NCBI GenBank assembly: GCA_018239845.1
Contig: JAFEGO010000121.1
Coordinates: 1-38,847 of the forward strand
Length of the DNA stretch: 38,847 nt
Direction of reading: 5' to 3'
Origin: Verrucomicrobiota bacterium
Lineage (GTDB): Bacteria > Verrucomicrobiota > Verrucomicrobiia > Opitutales > Opitutaceae
In this document: positions 22,268 through 30,582 of the stretch, piece after piece
Layout of the letters: every line of letters begins with the position of its first letter
Numbering within the stretch: the stretch's first letter is position 1
Notes under the pieces: generated by a model
The model's database searches: none
What the model was told of the DNA's origin: nothing
What the model saw: the letters and a program-made list of their open reading frames with translations, nothing else
Program-made: the position numbers and the translations under genes

Positions 22268-24217
22268 ATGACCCTGAAAATGCCACGTATTTCCTCTATA
22301 ACGGCCCTTTTCCTCCTCGTTTCTACCTCGGTTTTGACGAATTTGCCGGTTTTTGCGGCCTCCGCCCCCCTTGACCTGTCCGACGCCGCGATCGCCCAGC
22401 GGTTCGCCGTCCGCCGGCAGGCCATCCTCGCCGCGTCCGCCGCCCAGATCAAGCCGGGCAACACCACCACCTCCGGTGGCTTCCTCGACGTCGCCTCCGC
22501 CCTCTATCTGGGTCAGAACCGCGAGGCCGCCCTCGCCCGGTTCGCCGTGATCAACCAGCCGATGCCCAACGCCAACATGTTTTGGACCTACCCCATGGCC
22601 ACGGTCATGGTGGCGGGCGGCCCCGGCTTCGACGAGCCGACGTGGCAGCGCGTGAAGGAGCTCTGGCGCATCTATTGGCCAAACCGTGGCGATACCGAGA
22701 ACCACTGGTGCATGTACTACTCCAGCATGTACCTCGCGGCGCAGACCTTCGAAGGTGCCGGCCCCGAGCAATGGTTCAACGGCCGCTCTTCCGCCGAAAA
22801 CCTCGCCGAGGCCCGCGAGTACATCCTCCACTGGATGAACATCGCCGTCACCCGCGGCCAGGGCGAGTACGACTCCCCCAGCTACATTCAGGAATACATC
22901 GTCCCCATGAGCATGCTGGCCGGCTGGGCCAATGACCCCGTCCTCCGCCAGCGCGCCCGCATGATGCTCGACTACCTCATCTATGATTATGCGGTGGAGA
23001 ACATCGACGGCTTCTACGGCGGCGCCCACAGCCGCGTTTATCCCAGGCAGATCGTCGCGCCGGGCAACACCCCCATCGCCGCCATCAGCTGGCTCCTGTT
23101 CGGCTTCGGCCAGGAAACCGCCGACCCGGCCAACACCCTCCTCGCCCTCAGCGGCTACACGCCCCCGCCGATCCTCGAGCGTATCGCCCGCGACACGACG
23201 CACCGCCCGTACGTCGAGCGCGAGCTGAAGCGCACCCGCTGGCGCATGCGCAACGCCGAGCCCGACTCCATCCTCATCGGCGACAAGCGCACGCTGCCGG
23301 TCTATAAATACAGCTACGTGGACCGCGAGTTCGTCCTCGGTTCCTCGCAGGGCGGCCTCCTCCAGCCCATCCAGCAGCAGACCTGGAGCCTGACCTGGCG
23401 CACCGACAAGCCCACCGCCACCGCCGCCAACACCTTCTTCGCCGTGCAGCCCTACTCGTCGCCCCTCGAGGGCACGATGTTCTTCGGCGGCGACTGGGAC
23501 ACCGTCACCGACCTCATCGCCCGTTCCAAGGCCGACTACGACTCCCCTGACAAGCTGCCGAGCGGCTCGCCCTTCGAGCAGGTCTTCCAGCACGGCACCG
23601 CTCTCATCGGCCTCTACGATCTGCCCAAGGGGAACCGTTTCCCGCACATCACCACCTTCTTTTCGCGCGACCTCGTCAACACCACCGAGGATGCCTCGGG
23701 CTGGATCTTCACGCAGGGCGGCCCGGTTTACATCGCCTACCGTCCCCTCGCCCCCGGCGTGTGGAAACCCAATGACTGGACCCAACTCCTCGCCAAGGAC
23801 GTGAAGGGCTTCATCGGCGCCGGCTTCGACAAGTGGGGCGCGGGCAGCCGCTGCTACGTCTCCGACGCCCAGCAAAACGGCTACGTCGTCCAGGTCGCGC
23901 CCGCCCGCGACTTCGCCTCCTTCGCCGCCTTCCAGAGCGCCGTCCGCGCGCTGCCGATCAAGTTCTCCACCACCGGCAAGGCCGAGGTGACCTTCACCGC
24001 GCTCGACGGCACCGTATTGCACGGCCGATACGGCAGCACGCCCACCATCAACGGCAAGGCCATCGACTACGCCCACTGGCCGCTCTTCGACAGCCCCTTC
24101 GCCCACGAAAAGCCCGACAGCGCCCGCCTCGAGATCCGCGAGGGCGGCGATCGCTACCTGCTCGATTTCAAAAACACCCGCATCGAGGAAACCGCCGTCC
24201 CGCCCGCGCAGAAATGA
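22268..24217 (+). CDS. large secreted protein of uncharacterised family (family A, copy 1)
   Basis: A 649-aa protein with signal peptide (PRISSITALFLLVSTSVLTN, then LPVFAASA). I recognise no named domain. It shares a long series of motifs with the proteins at 31653 and 34611: RGDTENHWCMYYSSMYL (about 140-156), GRSSAENLAEAREY (about 169-182), RGQGEYDSPSYIQEY, LKRTRWRMR, YVDREFVLGSSQGG, VQPYSSP, ADYDSPDKLPSGSPFEQVFQ, LIGLYDLPKGNRFPH, FFSRDLVNTTEDASGWIFTQ and AYRPLAPG. A helical N-terminal two-thirds and strand-rich C-terminal third are suggested by the residue pattern, as in (alpha/alpha) toroid plus beta-sandwich lyases and glycosidases; this is inference. It is the most diverged of the three copies. 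Start 22268 (or 22280) gives the best signal peptide. Gene B1 overlaps its stop by 4 nt. Confidence 0.85.
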   Translation: MTLKMPRISSITALFLLVSTSVLTNLPVFAASAPLDLSDAAIAQRFAVRRQAILAASAAQIKPGNTTTSGGFLDVASALYLGQNREAALARFAVINQPMPNANMFWTYPMATVMVAGGPGFDEPTWQRVKELWRIYWPNRGDTENHWCMYYSSMYLAAQTFEGAGPEQWFNGRSSAENLAEAREYILHWMNIAVTRGQGEYDSPSYIQEYIVPMSMLAGWANDPVLRQRARMMLDYLIYDYAVENIDGFYGGAHSRVYPRQIVAPGNTPIAAISWLLFGFGQETADPANTLLALSGYTPPPILERIARDTTHRPYVERELKRTRWRMRNAEPDSILIGDKRTLPVYKYSYVDREFVLGSSQGGLLQPIQQQTWSLTWRTDKPTATAANTFFAVQPYSSPLEGTMFFGGDWDTVTDLIARSKADYDSPDKLPSGSPFEQVFQHGTALIGLYDLPKGNRFPHITTFFSRDLVNTTEDASGWIFTQGGPVYIAYRPLAPGVWKPNDWTQLLAKDVKGFIGAGFDKWGAGSRCYVSDAQQNGYVVQVAPARDFASFAAFQSAVRALPIKFSTTGKAEVTFTALDGTVLHGRYGSTPTINGKAIDYAHWPLFDSPFAHEKPDSARLEIREGGDRYLLDFKNTRIEETAVPPAQK

Positions 24218-25242
24218 AACCCTCCCTCCCCCTCCTCGCCCGCGCCGGCGCCCTGCTCTTCGCCGCGTCCCTCGTCGCTTCCGCCGCGGATCAGCCCGCC
24301 CATGACATCTACGCCGCCGTCGCCATGACGAAGGCGCAGAAGAACAGCCCGACGCCCACCGACTCCGGCCTCTATGTCCGCCGCGCCGGCAGCACCGAGT
24401 GGTCCCTCTACGGTCCGCGCGTGCTCGGCATCACCAGCATCGCCGACCAGCCCGGGACCAACGGCCAGGTCCTCCTGCTCAGCTGCGCCGACGGCGTGCT
24501 CCGCAGCACCAACGGCGGCGCCTCGTGGCGCAAGACCACCGGCTGGGATGTCGCCGACGTGCGCTGCATCGACTTCGCACCCTCGCATCCCGCGACCGCC
24601 TACGCCGCCACCTGCTGGGGCCCCCTCCGCTCGACGGACGGCGGCGCCACCTGGGAGCTCGCGCAAAACGGCCTGCCCAAGCTCTACTGCCAGACGCTCT
24701 CGCCCGACCCGGCCAACGCCCAGCGCGTCCTCCTCGGCACCGAGGCCGGCATCTACGTCTCCAACGACGGCGCCAAGTCCTGGACGCCCACCCGCGGCCC
24801 GGCCGTCTGCATCCTGCGCATCGCGCGTGGTGTCAAAAATCCGGATACCCTGATCGCCGGCACCCTCGGCCACGGCGTGCTGATCTCGCACGACAACGGC
24901 GCCTCCTGGTCGCCCACCGACGCCGGCTCCGCCACGGCCAACCTCTACGCCGCCGCCATCGATCCCGCCGACACCAACCGCCTCGCGGTCGGCGGCTGGG
25001 GCGTCGGCCTCCGCGTCTCCGCCGACGGCGGCAAGACCTGGACCGACCGCACCGCCGGCCTCCCGGCGAAGAATGTCTTCGTCGTCGCCTTCGATCCCGA
25101 GGTGAAGGGCCGGCTCTGGGCCTCCACCTTCGAGGAGGGTACGCGCTACTCCGACGACCTCGGGGCCACCTGGCAGGATGGCGGCCTCTATGGCGCCTAC
25201 GCCTTCGACTTCGTTTTCCTCCCCGCCGCCCGCACTCCCTGA
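24214..25242 (+). CDS. secreted Asp-box beta-propeller protein (family B, copy 1)
   Basis: A 342-aa exported protein (signal peptide ending ...LLFAASLVASAA). Six Asp-box-like turns are spaced along it: STNGGASW, STDGGATW, SNDGAKSW, SHDNGASW, SADGGKTW and SDDLGATW. These point to a single seven-bladed propeller of the BNR/YCF48/VPS10-like class, too short for a GH74 double propeller. No sialidase Arg triad or FRIP motif is visible, so it is not called a sialidase. Its ATG overlaps the family A copy 1 stop (ATGA), so the two are translationally coupled and probably work together. A glycan-binding or enzyme-partner role is likely; catalysis cannot be excluded. Confidence 0.88.
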   Translation: MKPSLPLLARAGALLFAASLVASAADQPAHDIYAAVAMTKAQKNSPTPTDSGLYVRRAGSTEWSLYGPRVLGITSIADQPGTNGQVLLLSCADGVLRSTNGGASWRKTTGWDVADVRCIDFAPSHPATAYAATCWGPLRSTDGGATWELAQNGLPKLYCQTLSPDPANAQRVLLGTEAGIYVSNDGAKSWTPTRGPAVCILRIARGVKNPDTLIAGTLGHGVLISHDNGASWSPTDAGSATANLYAAAIDPADTNRLAVGGWGVGLRVSADGGKTWTDRTAGLPAKNVFVVAFDPEVKGRLWASTFEEGTRYSDDLGATWQDGGLYGAYAFDFVFLPAARTP

Positions 25243-25275
25243 GTTCCCCCTCCCCCGTCAGGTTTTTCGCTTCCC

Positions 25276-27732
25276 GTGTCCGTCCAACCCTTCGTTAACT
25301 CCGCCTCCTGGATTTGGTCCAGCGAGGGTTCCCACAGCGCGCCCGCCCCCAAGGATGCGACGCCCTCCCACTATCAGGTGCGCTATTTCCGCCGCACCTT
25401 CACGGTCGCCGATCCGGCGAAGGCCGTCCTCGACGTCGATCTCTCGGCCGACAGCCGCTACCTGTTTTTCTGCAACGGCGTGTTCATCGGCCGCGGCCCG
25501 GCCAAGGGTGACGTCAACCACCACTTCTACGACTCGTTCAAGCTGACGCCGCACCTGCGCAAGGGCCGCAACGTCCTCGCCGCGATCGTCCTCGACATGT
25601 CGCGCGTCGCGCACCGCCCCGCCCTCCTCGGGCCGCCGTGCTCGGTCATCACCTACACCGGCGGCTTTGTGCTCGAAGGCGCGCTGAAGACCAAGGCCGG
25701 CAAGGTCATCGAGGATCTCCGCACCGACGGCACGTGGCGCGTCGCCGTGGACAAGGCCCACCGTTTCCAAAACGAGAACACCACCTTCGAGGGCTACCTC
25801 GGCTACTTCGAGCACCGCGTCTCCTCGCACATCCCGCAGGGTTGGAACACGCCGTCGTTCGACGATTCCGCGTGGCAGCCGGCGCATCTTCTCTTCAAGG
25901 CCGAGCTCCTTGAGAACCGCCGCGATCCCGCCAGCCCCTACGGCCTAATCCCGCGCATGATTCCCATGCTCGAGGAGGGCGAGCCCGAGCCGTTCCCCGA
26001 CGCCTACGTCAGCGGCGGCGGCGAGGTTTCCCCCGAGTGGAAGAAGCTGCTCGCGAAGGGCACCCCGCTTACGCTCAAGCCCGGCACCAAGGTTGACCTC
26101 GTGCTCGACATGGGCGCGCTCACCACGGCTTTCCCGCATCTCGTCGTCCGCGGCGGCGCGGGCAGCACCGTGCGTCTCACCTACTCCGAGGCCCTGCGCC
26201 TGCGTTGGGATACCCCCGGCGCCAAGCTCCTCGGCAAGCAGCAATCGCTCGCCAACCTCGCCTCGCACTTCGCCGATGAATCGCGCGGCTGGACCTTTGA
26301 CCGCCGCGGCGAGGTCACCGGTTGGTGCGATATCTGGGAGCCCGCCGGCCTGACCAAGGATGAGACCTTCGAGCCGCTCCACTGGCGCGCCTTCCGCTAC
26401 GTCGGCCTGCGCATCACTGTGGGCAAGCAGCCGCTCACGCTCCGCACCATCGCGCAGCGTTTCACCGCGTACCCGTACAAGGTGAAGGCCAAGTTCAAGT
26501 CCTCCGACGCCGCGCTCAATCAGATCTGGACCGTCGGCCTGCACACGATGCGCATGTGCTCGCACGAGACCTTCGAGGACTGCCCGCACTACGAGCAGAT
26601 GCAGTACGCCGGCGACACGATGATCACGTCGAAGCTCGCGATGTACACCACCGGCGACTACCGCCTCAGCCGCCAGGCGCTCTACCACTTCGACTGGTCG
26701 CGCCTCTCCGACGGCCTCACGCAGGCGCGTTTCCCGTCGCGGCTCGTGCAGGTGATCCCCGCGTGGAGCATCCACTGGATCACCAACATCAAGGACTACT
26801 TCTACTGCACCGGCGACCGCGCCACCGTGCAGGACCTGCTGCCCGGCATCCGCGCCGTCATCGACTGGTACCGCCGCCACACCAACGAGGCCGGCCTGCC
26901 CGCGAAGATGCCGTACTGGAACATCACCGACTGGTGCCCGTGGTGGCCCCGCGGCGTCGTCCCCGGCGCCGACACCGGCCCGACGTGCATCCACGCGGCG
27001 CAGTACATCAACGCCCTCGACGAGGTCGCGCTGCTCCTCCGCCATTTCAACCGCGCCACCGAGGCCGACGCCCTCTCGCTTGAGGCCGCCGATCTCCGCG
27101 CCAAGGCCCACGCCTTGTTCTGGTCCGAGGCCGAGGGCCTGTACTTCGACCGCCCCGGCGGCCCCGAGGTCAGCCAGTACGGCAACGCCTGGGCCATCGT
27201 CGCCGGTTTCGCCGGCGAGCGGGAGCGCGCGATCATCATGCGCCGCTTCCCCAACGACGCGAAGCTCGCCCCCGGTTCCTACTTCTGGATGCACACGGGC
27301 TTCACCGCCCTCGCCAAGTCCGGCCGCTACGACGAGATGCGCTCGCACCTCGGCCCGTGGTACGAGTCCCTCAGCTACGGCCTCTCGACCTTCGTCGAGG
27401 AGAACAGCTACTGGCGCTCCCTCTGCCATGCGTGGTCCGCGCACCCGGTGCTGGAGTTCCAGCAGCGCGTGCTCGGCGTCACGCCGGTCGAGCCCGGCTT
27501 CGCCCGCATCGCCATCGCGCCGCATCTCTGCGGCCTCGACCACGCGGCCGGCAGCGTCTGCACGCCCCACGGCATGATCGACGTCGCCTGGCGCGTGGAG
27601 GGCGGCAAGTTCCGCCTCACCGCCACCAAGCCCGCCGGCATCGCCGCCAGCGTGCGCGCGCCCGACGGCTCGGTCGTCGAGTTCACCGGCACCAAGTTCG
27701 AGAAATCCTTCGCCCTCCCGTCGCAAGCATGA
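25276..27732 (+). CDS. alpha-L-rhamnosidase (GH78-like)
   Basis: An 818-aa enzyme without signal peptide, thus probably cytoplasmic, that should remove terminal alpha-L-rhamnose from oligosaccharides. N-terminal beta-sandwich domains (WIWSSEGSHSAPAPKDATP, YQVRYFRRTFTV, DSRYLFFCNGVFIGRGPAKGD) precede the six-hairpin catalytic domain. The GH78-type signature FEDCPHYEQMQYAGDT places candidate general-acid residues at Glu434/Asp435, and the later STFVEENSYWRSLCHAWSAHP gives the candidate base at Glu708/709. A C-terminal beta domain ends the protein (HGMIDVAWRVEGGKFRLTA). It starts with GTG 25276, 33 nt after B1. The stop overlaps the next gene by 4 nt. The exact GH assignment within the six-hairpin rhamnosidases should be checked. 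Confidence 0.9.
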   Translation: MSVQPFVNSASWIWSSEGSHSAPAPKDATPSHYQVRYFRRTFTVADPAKAVLDVDLSADSRYLFFCNGVFIGRGPAKGDVNHHFYDSFKLTPHLRKGRNVLAAIVLDMSRVAHRPALLGPPCSVITYTGGFVLEGALKTKAGKVIEDLRTDGTWRVAVDKAHRFQNENTTFEGYLGYFEHRVSSHIPQGWNTPSFDDSAWQPAHLLFKAELLENRRDPASPYGLIPRMIPMLEEGEPEPFPDAYVSGGGEVSPEWKKLLAKGTPLTLKPGTKVDLVLDMGALTTAFPHLVVRGGAGSTVRLTYSEALRLRWDTPGAKLLGKQQSLANLASHFADESRGWTFDRRGEVTGWCDIWEPAGLTKDETFEPLHWRAFRYVGLRITVGKQPLTLRTIAQRFTAYPYKVKAKFKSSDAALNQIWTVGLHTMRMCSHETFEDCPHYEQMQYAGDTMITSKLAMYTTGDYRLSRQALYHFDWSRLSDGLTQARFPSRLVQVIPAWSIHWITNIKDYFYCTGDRATVQDLLPGIRAVIDWYRRHTNEAGLPAKMPYWNITDWCPWWPRGVVPGADTGPTCIHAAQYINALDEVALLLRHFNRATEADALSLEAADLRAKAHALFWSEAEGLYFDRPGGPEVSQYGNAWAIVAGFAGERERAIIMRRFPNDAKLAPGSYFWMHTGFTALAKSGRYDEMRSHLGPWYESLSYGLSTFVEENSYWRSLCHAWSAHPVLEFQQRVLGVTPVEPGFARIAIAPHLCGLDHAAGSVCTPHGMIDVAWRVEGGKFRLTATKPAGIAASVRAPDGSVVEFTGTKFEKSFALPSQA

Positions 27733-28589
27733 GTTCCCTCCGGCTCCACCACGAAACCGGCCGCGCCGTCTCCCTCTTCCATGGCGGCGGCCTGCTCTGC
27801 CGCTATGTGTACGTGCCGGAGACCGCCGCGAACGAGTCGCCCAAGCCCTACTTCCATCCGGTCAACTCCCTCGCCGGTGACACGCTGACGAACCTGCGGC
27901 CCAACGACCACCCCTGGCACCACGCGCTCAGCCTCACGCTGAACAACGTCTCCGGCGCCAACTTCTGGGGCGGCCCGACCTGCCTGAAGCCTGATGGCTA
28001 CAAGTGGCGCGACGACCACGGCGTGCAGCGACATGTCGCGTGGACCAAGCTCGAGGCCGCAGGCACCCGCGCCACGCTCGCGCATACGCTCGAGTGGAAG
28101 CGTCTGGCGGAAATCCTCTTCACCGAGGAGCGTTCGCTGGCGGTCAACCTCGATGCCGCCGCCAAGGCCTGGTCCATTCACTGGCGCAGCCGGCTCACCA
28201 ACGTGAGCGGCCGCGAGCTCTCCCTCGGCAACCCGCACTCCAACGGCGGCCTCGCCGGCTCGCACTACACGGGCCTGCAGTTCCGCGGCGCGCGCGAGCT
28301 GCTCGACGACCACCTCGATCCCACGATCAAGGTCGTGGCCGAGGGCGGCCTCGAGGGCATCCCCGCCGTCCACGGCGCCGCCGCGCGCTGGATGGAGTGG
28401 CACGGCCAGCTCGACGGCACGCTCAACCGCGTCGTCCTCCGTTTCGAAAACAACACCGGCCCGCTCCACTGGTTCGTGCGCCGCAACTACCCGCTCGCCG
28501 CCTTCCCTGTGCAGTTCTCCGAGAACCTCGCGGTCGCCGCCGGTGCCGCGCTCAACTTCGACCACACGCTCACGTTTACCTCGCTATGA
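27729..28589 (+). CDS. PmoA-family protein (DUF6807)
   Basis: A 286-aa cytoplasmic protein of the family Pfam labels methane oxygenase PmoA, a misleading name: members sit in sugar-degradation loci and show no relation to methane monooxygenase. Visible features are GGGLLCRYVYVPETAANESPK (19-39), PYFHPVNSLAGDTLTNLRP (40-58), the His-rich NDHPWHHALSLT (59-70), SGANFWGGPTC, and the late GNPHSNGGLAGSHYTGLQFR. The clustered histidines suggest a metal or sugar site. It overlaps the rhamnosidase gene before it and the aminotransferase gene after it by 4 nt each, so the three are translated together. Function unknown; a role in handling an oxidised or modified sugar is a guess. Confidence 0.85.
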   Translation: MSSLRLHHETGRAVSLFHGGGLLCRYVYVPETAANESPKPYFHPVNSLAGDTLTNLRPNDHPWHHALSLTLNNVSGANFWGGPTCLKPDGYKWRDDHGVQRHVAWTKLEAAGTRATLAHTLEWKRLAEILFTEERSLAVNLDAAAKAWSIHWRSRLTNVSGRELSLGNPHSNGGLAGSHYTGLQFRGARELLDDHLDPTIKVVAEGGLEGIPAVHGAAARWMEWHGQLDGTLNRVVLRFENNTGPLHWFVRRNYPLAAFPVQFSENLAVAAGAALNFDHTLTFTSL

Positions 28590-29884
28590 ACCTCAATCGC
28601 AGAAACTTCGTCCGCAGCCTCGGCCTCGGCGCCGTCGCCACCCTCGCCGCCCCGTCCGTCTTCGCCGCCAAGCCCCGCAAGGTCGCGCCCGCGTCCAAGC
28701 TGCCCGAATACGACGCGAAGCACCCCGCCGATTTCTGGCGCGCCGTCCGCGCGCAGTTCCCCCTCCTCTCCGATCCCGTCTATCTCAACACCGGCGGCCT
28801 CGGGCCCGCGTCGTCGCCCGTGCTCGACATGGTCTCGTCCGTCACGAACCAGCTGCAGGCCCACTCCGAGACCGGCCACCCGCTCATCGAGCCGTCCCGC
28901 GAGCAGATGGCGCGCTTCCTCGGCGTAAAGGCCGAGGAGGTCTGCTTCACCCGCAACGCCACCGAGGGCAACTCCATCATCGCCGCCGGCCTCACCCTCA
29001 AGGAGGGCGACGAGGTGATCTTCGAGACGCACGCCCATCCGGGCGGCTCCTTCCCGTGGCTCAATCAGGCGCAGCTCCGCGGCGTCGAGTTCAAGCTCTT
29101 CGAGCCCGACGCCTCCAGCCCCGAGGCCAACCTCGAGGCCATCCGCGCCCTCATCACCCCGCGCACGAAGGTCATCCAGGTCAGCCACATCACCTGCACC
29201 ACCGGCCTCGTCTTCCCGGTGAAGGAGATCGCCGCCCTCGCCCGCCAGCACGACATCTGGTTCCACATCGATGGCGCGCAGTCCGTGGGCATGATCCCGA
29301 TCAACATCGACGCGATCGACTGCAACTCGTACGCCTTCAGCGGCCACAAGTGGCTTGGCGGGCCCCACGAGACGGGCGTCCTCTACATCCGCCGCTCCAA
29401 GCTCGAGGGCGTCGCCCCCACCGGCATCGGCGCCTACTCCGGCGAGCTGCCCGTGCTCACCGCCAGCAGCGAGCTCGCCTACCTCGGCGCCGCCTCCCGC
29501 CACGAGTACGGCACGCGCAACGCCGCGCTCATCTGTGGCGTCACCGAGGCCACGCGTTTTCAGGAAAAGATCGGCCGCGACCGCATCGCCGCCCACGGCC
29601 GCGACCTCGCCACGCAGATCATGGCCGGGCTCGCCAACCTCGACGGCATCGAGGTCCTCACGCCGAAGCATGACGAGATGCGCGGCTCCATCGTCACCTT
29701 CCGCCACGCCCGCGCCAATGCGGGGGATTTCTTCGGCTATCTCGCCTCGAAGCACCACCTGCGCTGCCGCCCGGTCAGCGAGCAGGGCCTGGAGGCCATC
29801 CGCGTCTCCCCGCACGTCTTCACCTCGCAGGAGGACTGCGAGCGCGTCATCGCCGCCGTCCACGCGTCCGTCAAGGACCTGTAA
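28586..29884 (+). CDS. Tat-exported class V aminotransferase-like PLP protein
   Basis: A 432-aa fold-type I PLP enzyme of the class V group, closest to isopenicillin N epimerase/cysteine desulfurase-like proteins. It begins with a twin-arginine signal (NRRNFVRSLGLGAVATLAAP), so it should be exported folded with its cofactor. PLP-site motifs are VYLNTGGLGPAS (substrate loop), TRNATEGNSI (phosphate contact), HIDGAQSVG (Asp for the pyridine N) and FSGHKWLGGP with the Schiff-base Lys255. The C-terminal small domain ends RVSPHVFTSQEDCERVIAAV. It overlaps the PmoA gene by 4 nt. A PLP enzyme outside the cytoplasm in a glycan locus is unusual; its substrate may be an amino sugar or amino acid attached to the glycan, but that is speculation. 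Confidence 0.9.
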   Translation: MNLNRRNFVRSLGLGAVATLAAPSVFAAKPRKVAPASKLPEYDAKHPADFWRAVRAQFPLLSDPVYLNTGGLGPASSPVLDMVSSVTNQLQAHSETGHPLIEPSREQMARFLGVKAEEVCFTRNATEGNSIIAAGLTLKEGDEVIFETHAHPGGSFPWLNQAQLRGVEFKLFEPDASSPEANLEAIRALITPRTKVIQVSHITCTTGLVFPVKEIAALARQHDIWFHIDGAQSVGMIPINIDAIDCNSYAFSGHKWLGGPHETGVLYIRRSKLEGVAPTGIGAYSGELPVLTASSELAYLGAASRHEYGTRNAALICGVTEATRFQEKIGRDRIAAHGRDLATQIMAGLANLDGIEVLTPKHDEMRGSIVTFRHARANAGDFFGYLASKHHLRCRPVSEQGLEAIRVSPHVFTSQEDCERVIAAVHASVKDL

Positions 29885-29898
29885 GATCCCTGTTATTG

Positions 29899-29966
29899 CC
29901 CGCGGAACACACGGAAAACACGGAATTCAGAAATTCCCTTTCCGTGTCTTCCGTGTGTTCCGTGGG
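29899..29966. terminator. long imperfect hairpin closing the first operon block
   Basis: The left arm 29899-29925 (CCCGCGGAACACACGGAAAA then CACGGAA) pairs with the right arm 29939-29966 at nearly all positions. It carries repeated CCGTGT/ACACGG words. It lies between the aminotransferase stop (29884) and the convergent RidA-like gene stop (29997). It probably ends both transcripts and so splits the plus-strand locus into two operons. The word repeats suggest it is also a dispersed element. Confidence 0.7.
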
Positions 29967-29996
29967 CCACTCTTTCTGATTCAGATGTCCTCGCGC

Positions 29997-30527
29997 TCAG
30001 TCCGTCACTTCCGCGGTCAGCTCGACTTCCACCGGCACGCCGGCGGGCAGCGAATTGACGCCGACGGACGCACGGGCGTGCCGGCCGCGGTCGCCGAAGA
30101 CGGCGACGAACAGGTCCGAGGCGCCGTTCACCACCTTCGGCTGGCCGGTGAAGTCATCGGTGCAGTTCACAAAGCCGCCGACGCGCACGATGCGCTTCAC
30201 CTTCGCGAGGTCGCCGACCTCGGCCTTCAGCACCGCGATCAGCTGGATCGCGCAGGTGCGCGCGTGTTCCGCGGCCTGCGCCTCGGTGAGGTCGCGGCCG
30301 ACCTTGCCCGTCACGTATTTTCCATCGGTGCCGCGCGGGATCTGGCCCGCGAGCACGAGCAGGTGGCCCGTGCGCACCGCCGACACATAGTTGGCGACGG
30401 TCGCCGGCACCGCCGGCAGCGTGATCCCGAGCGCCTCAAGCCTTTGCTCGGGCGTGCCCGTCTCCGTCGCGCGCAGCGCGCCCATGGCCGACACCAACAG
30501 CAGCAGAACCGTTAACAGGGGTTTCAT
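29997..30527 (-). CDS. secreted RidA (YjgF/UK114) family protein
   Basis: A 176-aa protein with a signal peptide (MKPLLTVLLLLVSAMGALRA) and one RidA domain. The domain shows NYVSAVRTGHLLVLAGQIPR, GKVGRDLTEAQAAEHARTCA, VKRIVRVGGFVNCTDDF and the closing RASVGVNSLPAGVPVEVELTAEV. Family members hydrolyse reactive imines/enamines made by PLP enzymes, with a conserved Arg in the R.[SA]VGV region. Start 30527 is chosen because AGGA lies 4-5 nt upstream and the signal peptide begins there. It is the only minus-strand gene within the plus-strand block, facing the exported PLP protein, and starts 55 nt from the divergent B2 gene. Periplasmic imine clean-up for that enzyme is an attractive inference. 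Confidence 0.88.
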   Translation of the reverse strand: MKPLLTVLLLLVSAMGALRATETGTPEQRLEALGITLPAVPATVANYVSAVRTGHLLVLAGQIPRGTDGKYVTGKVGRDLTEAQAAEHARTCAIQLIAVLKAEVGDLAKVKRIVRVGGFVNCTDDFTGQPKVVNGASDLFVAVFGDRGRHARASVGVNSLPAGVPVEVELTAEVTD

Positions 30528-30582
30528 AACGTCCTGCCATTTCCTGCCACCCCGCGCGCCGCGCCAATCTCTTTTTACCGCC

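Noticed and set aside
24214..25242. Family B called a sialidase from its Asp-boxes
   Set aside because: Asp-boxes are structural turns; the FRIP motif and Arg triad of sialidases are absent.
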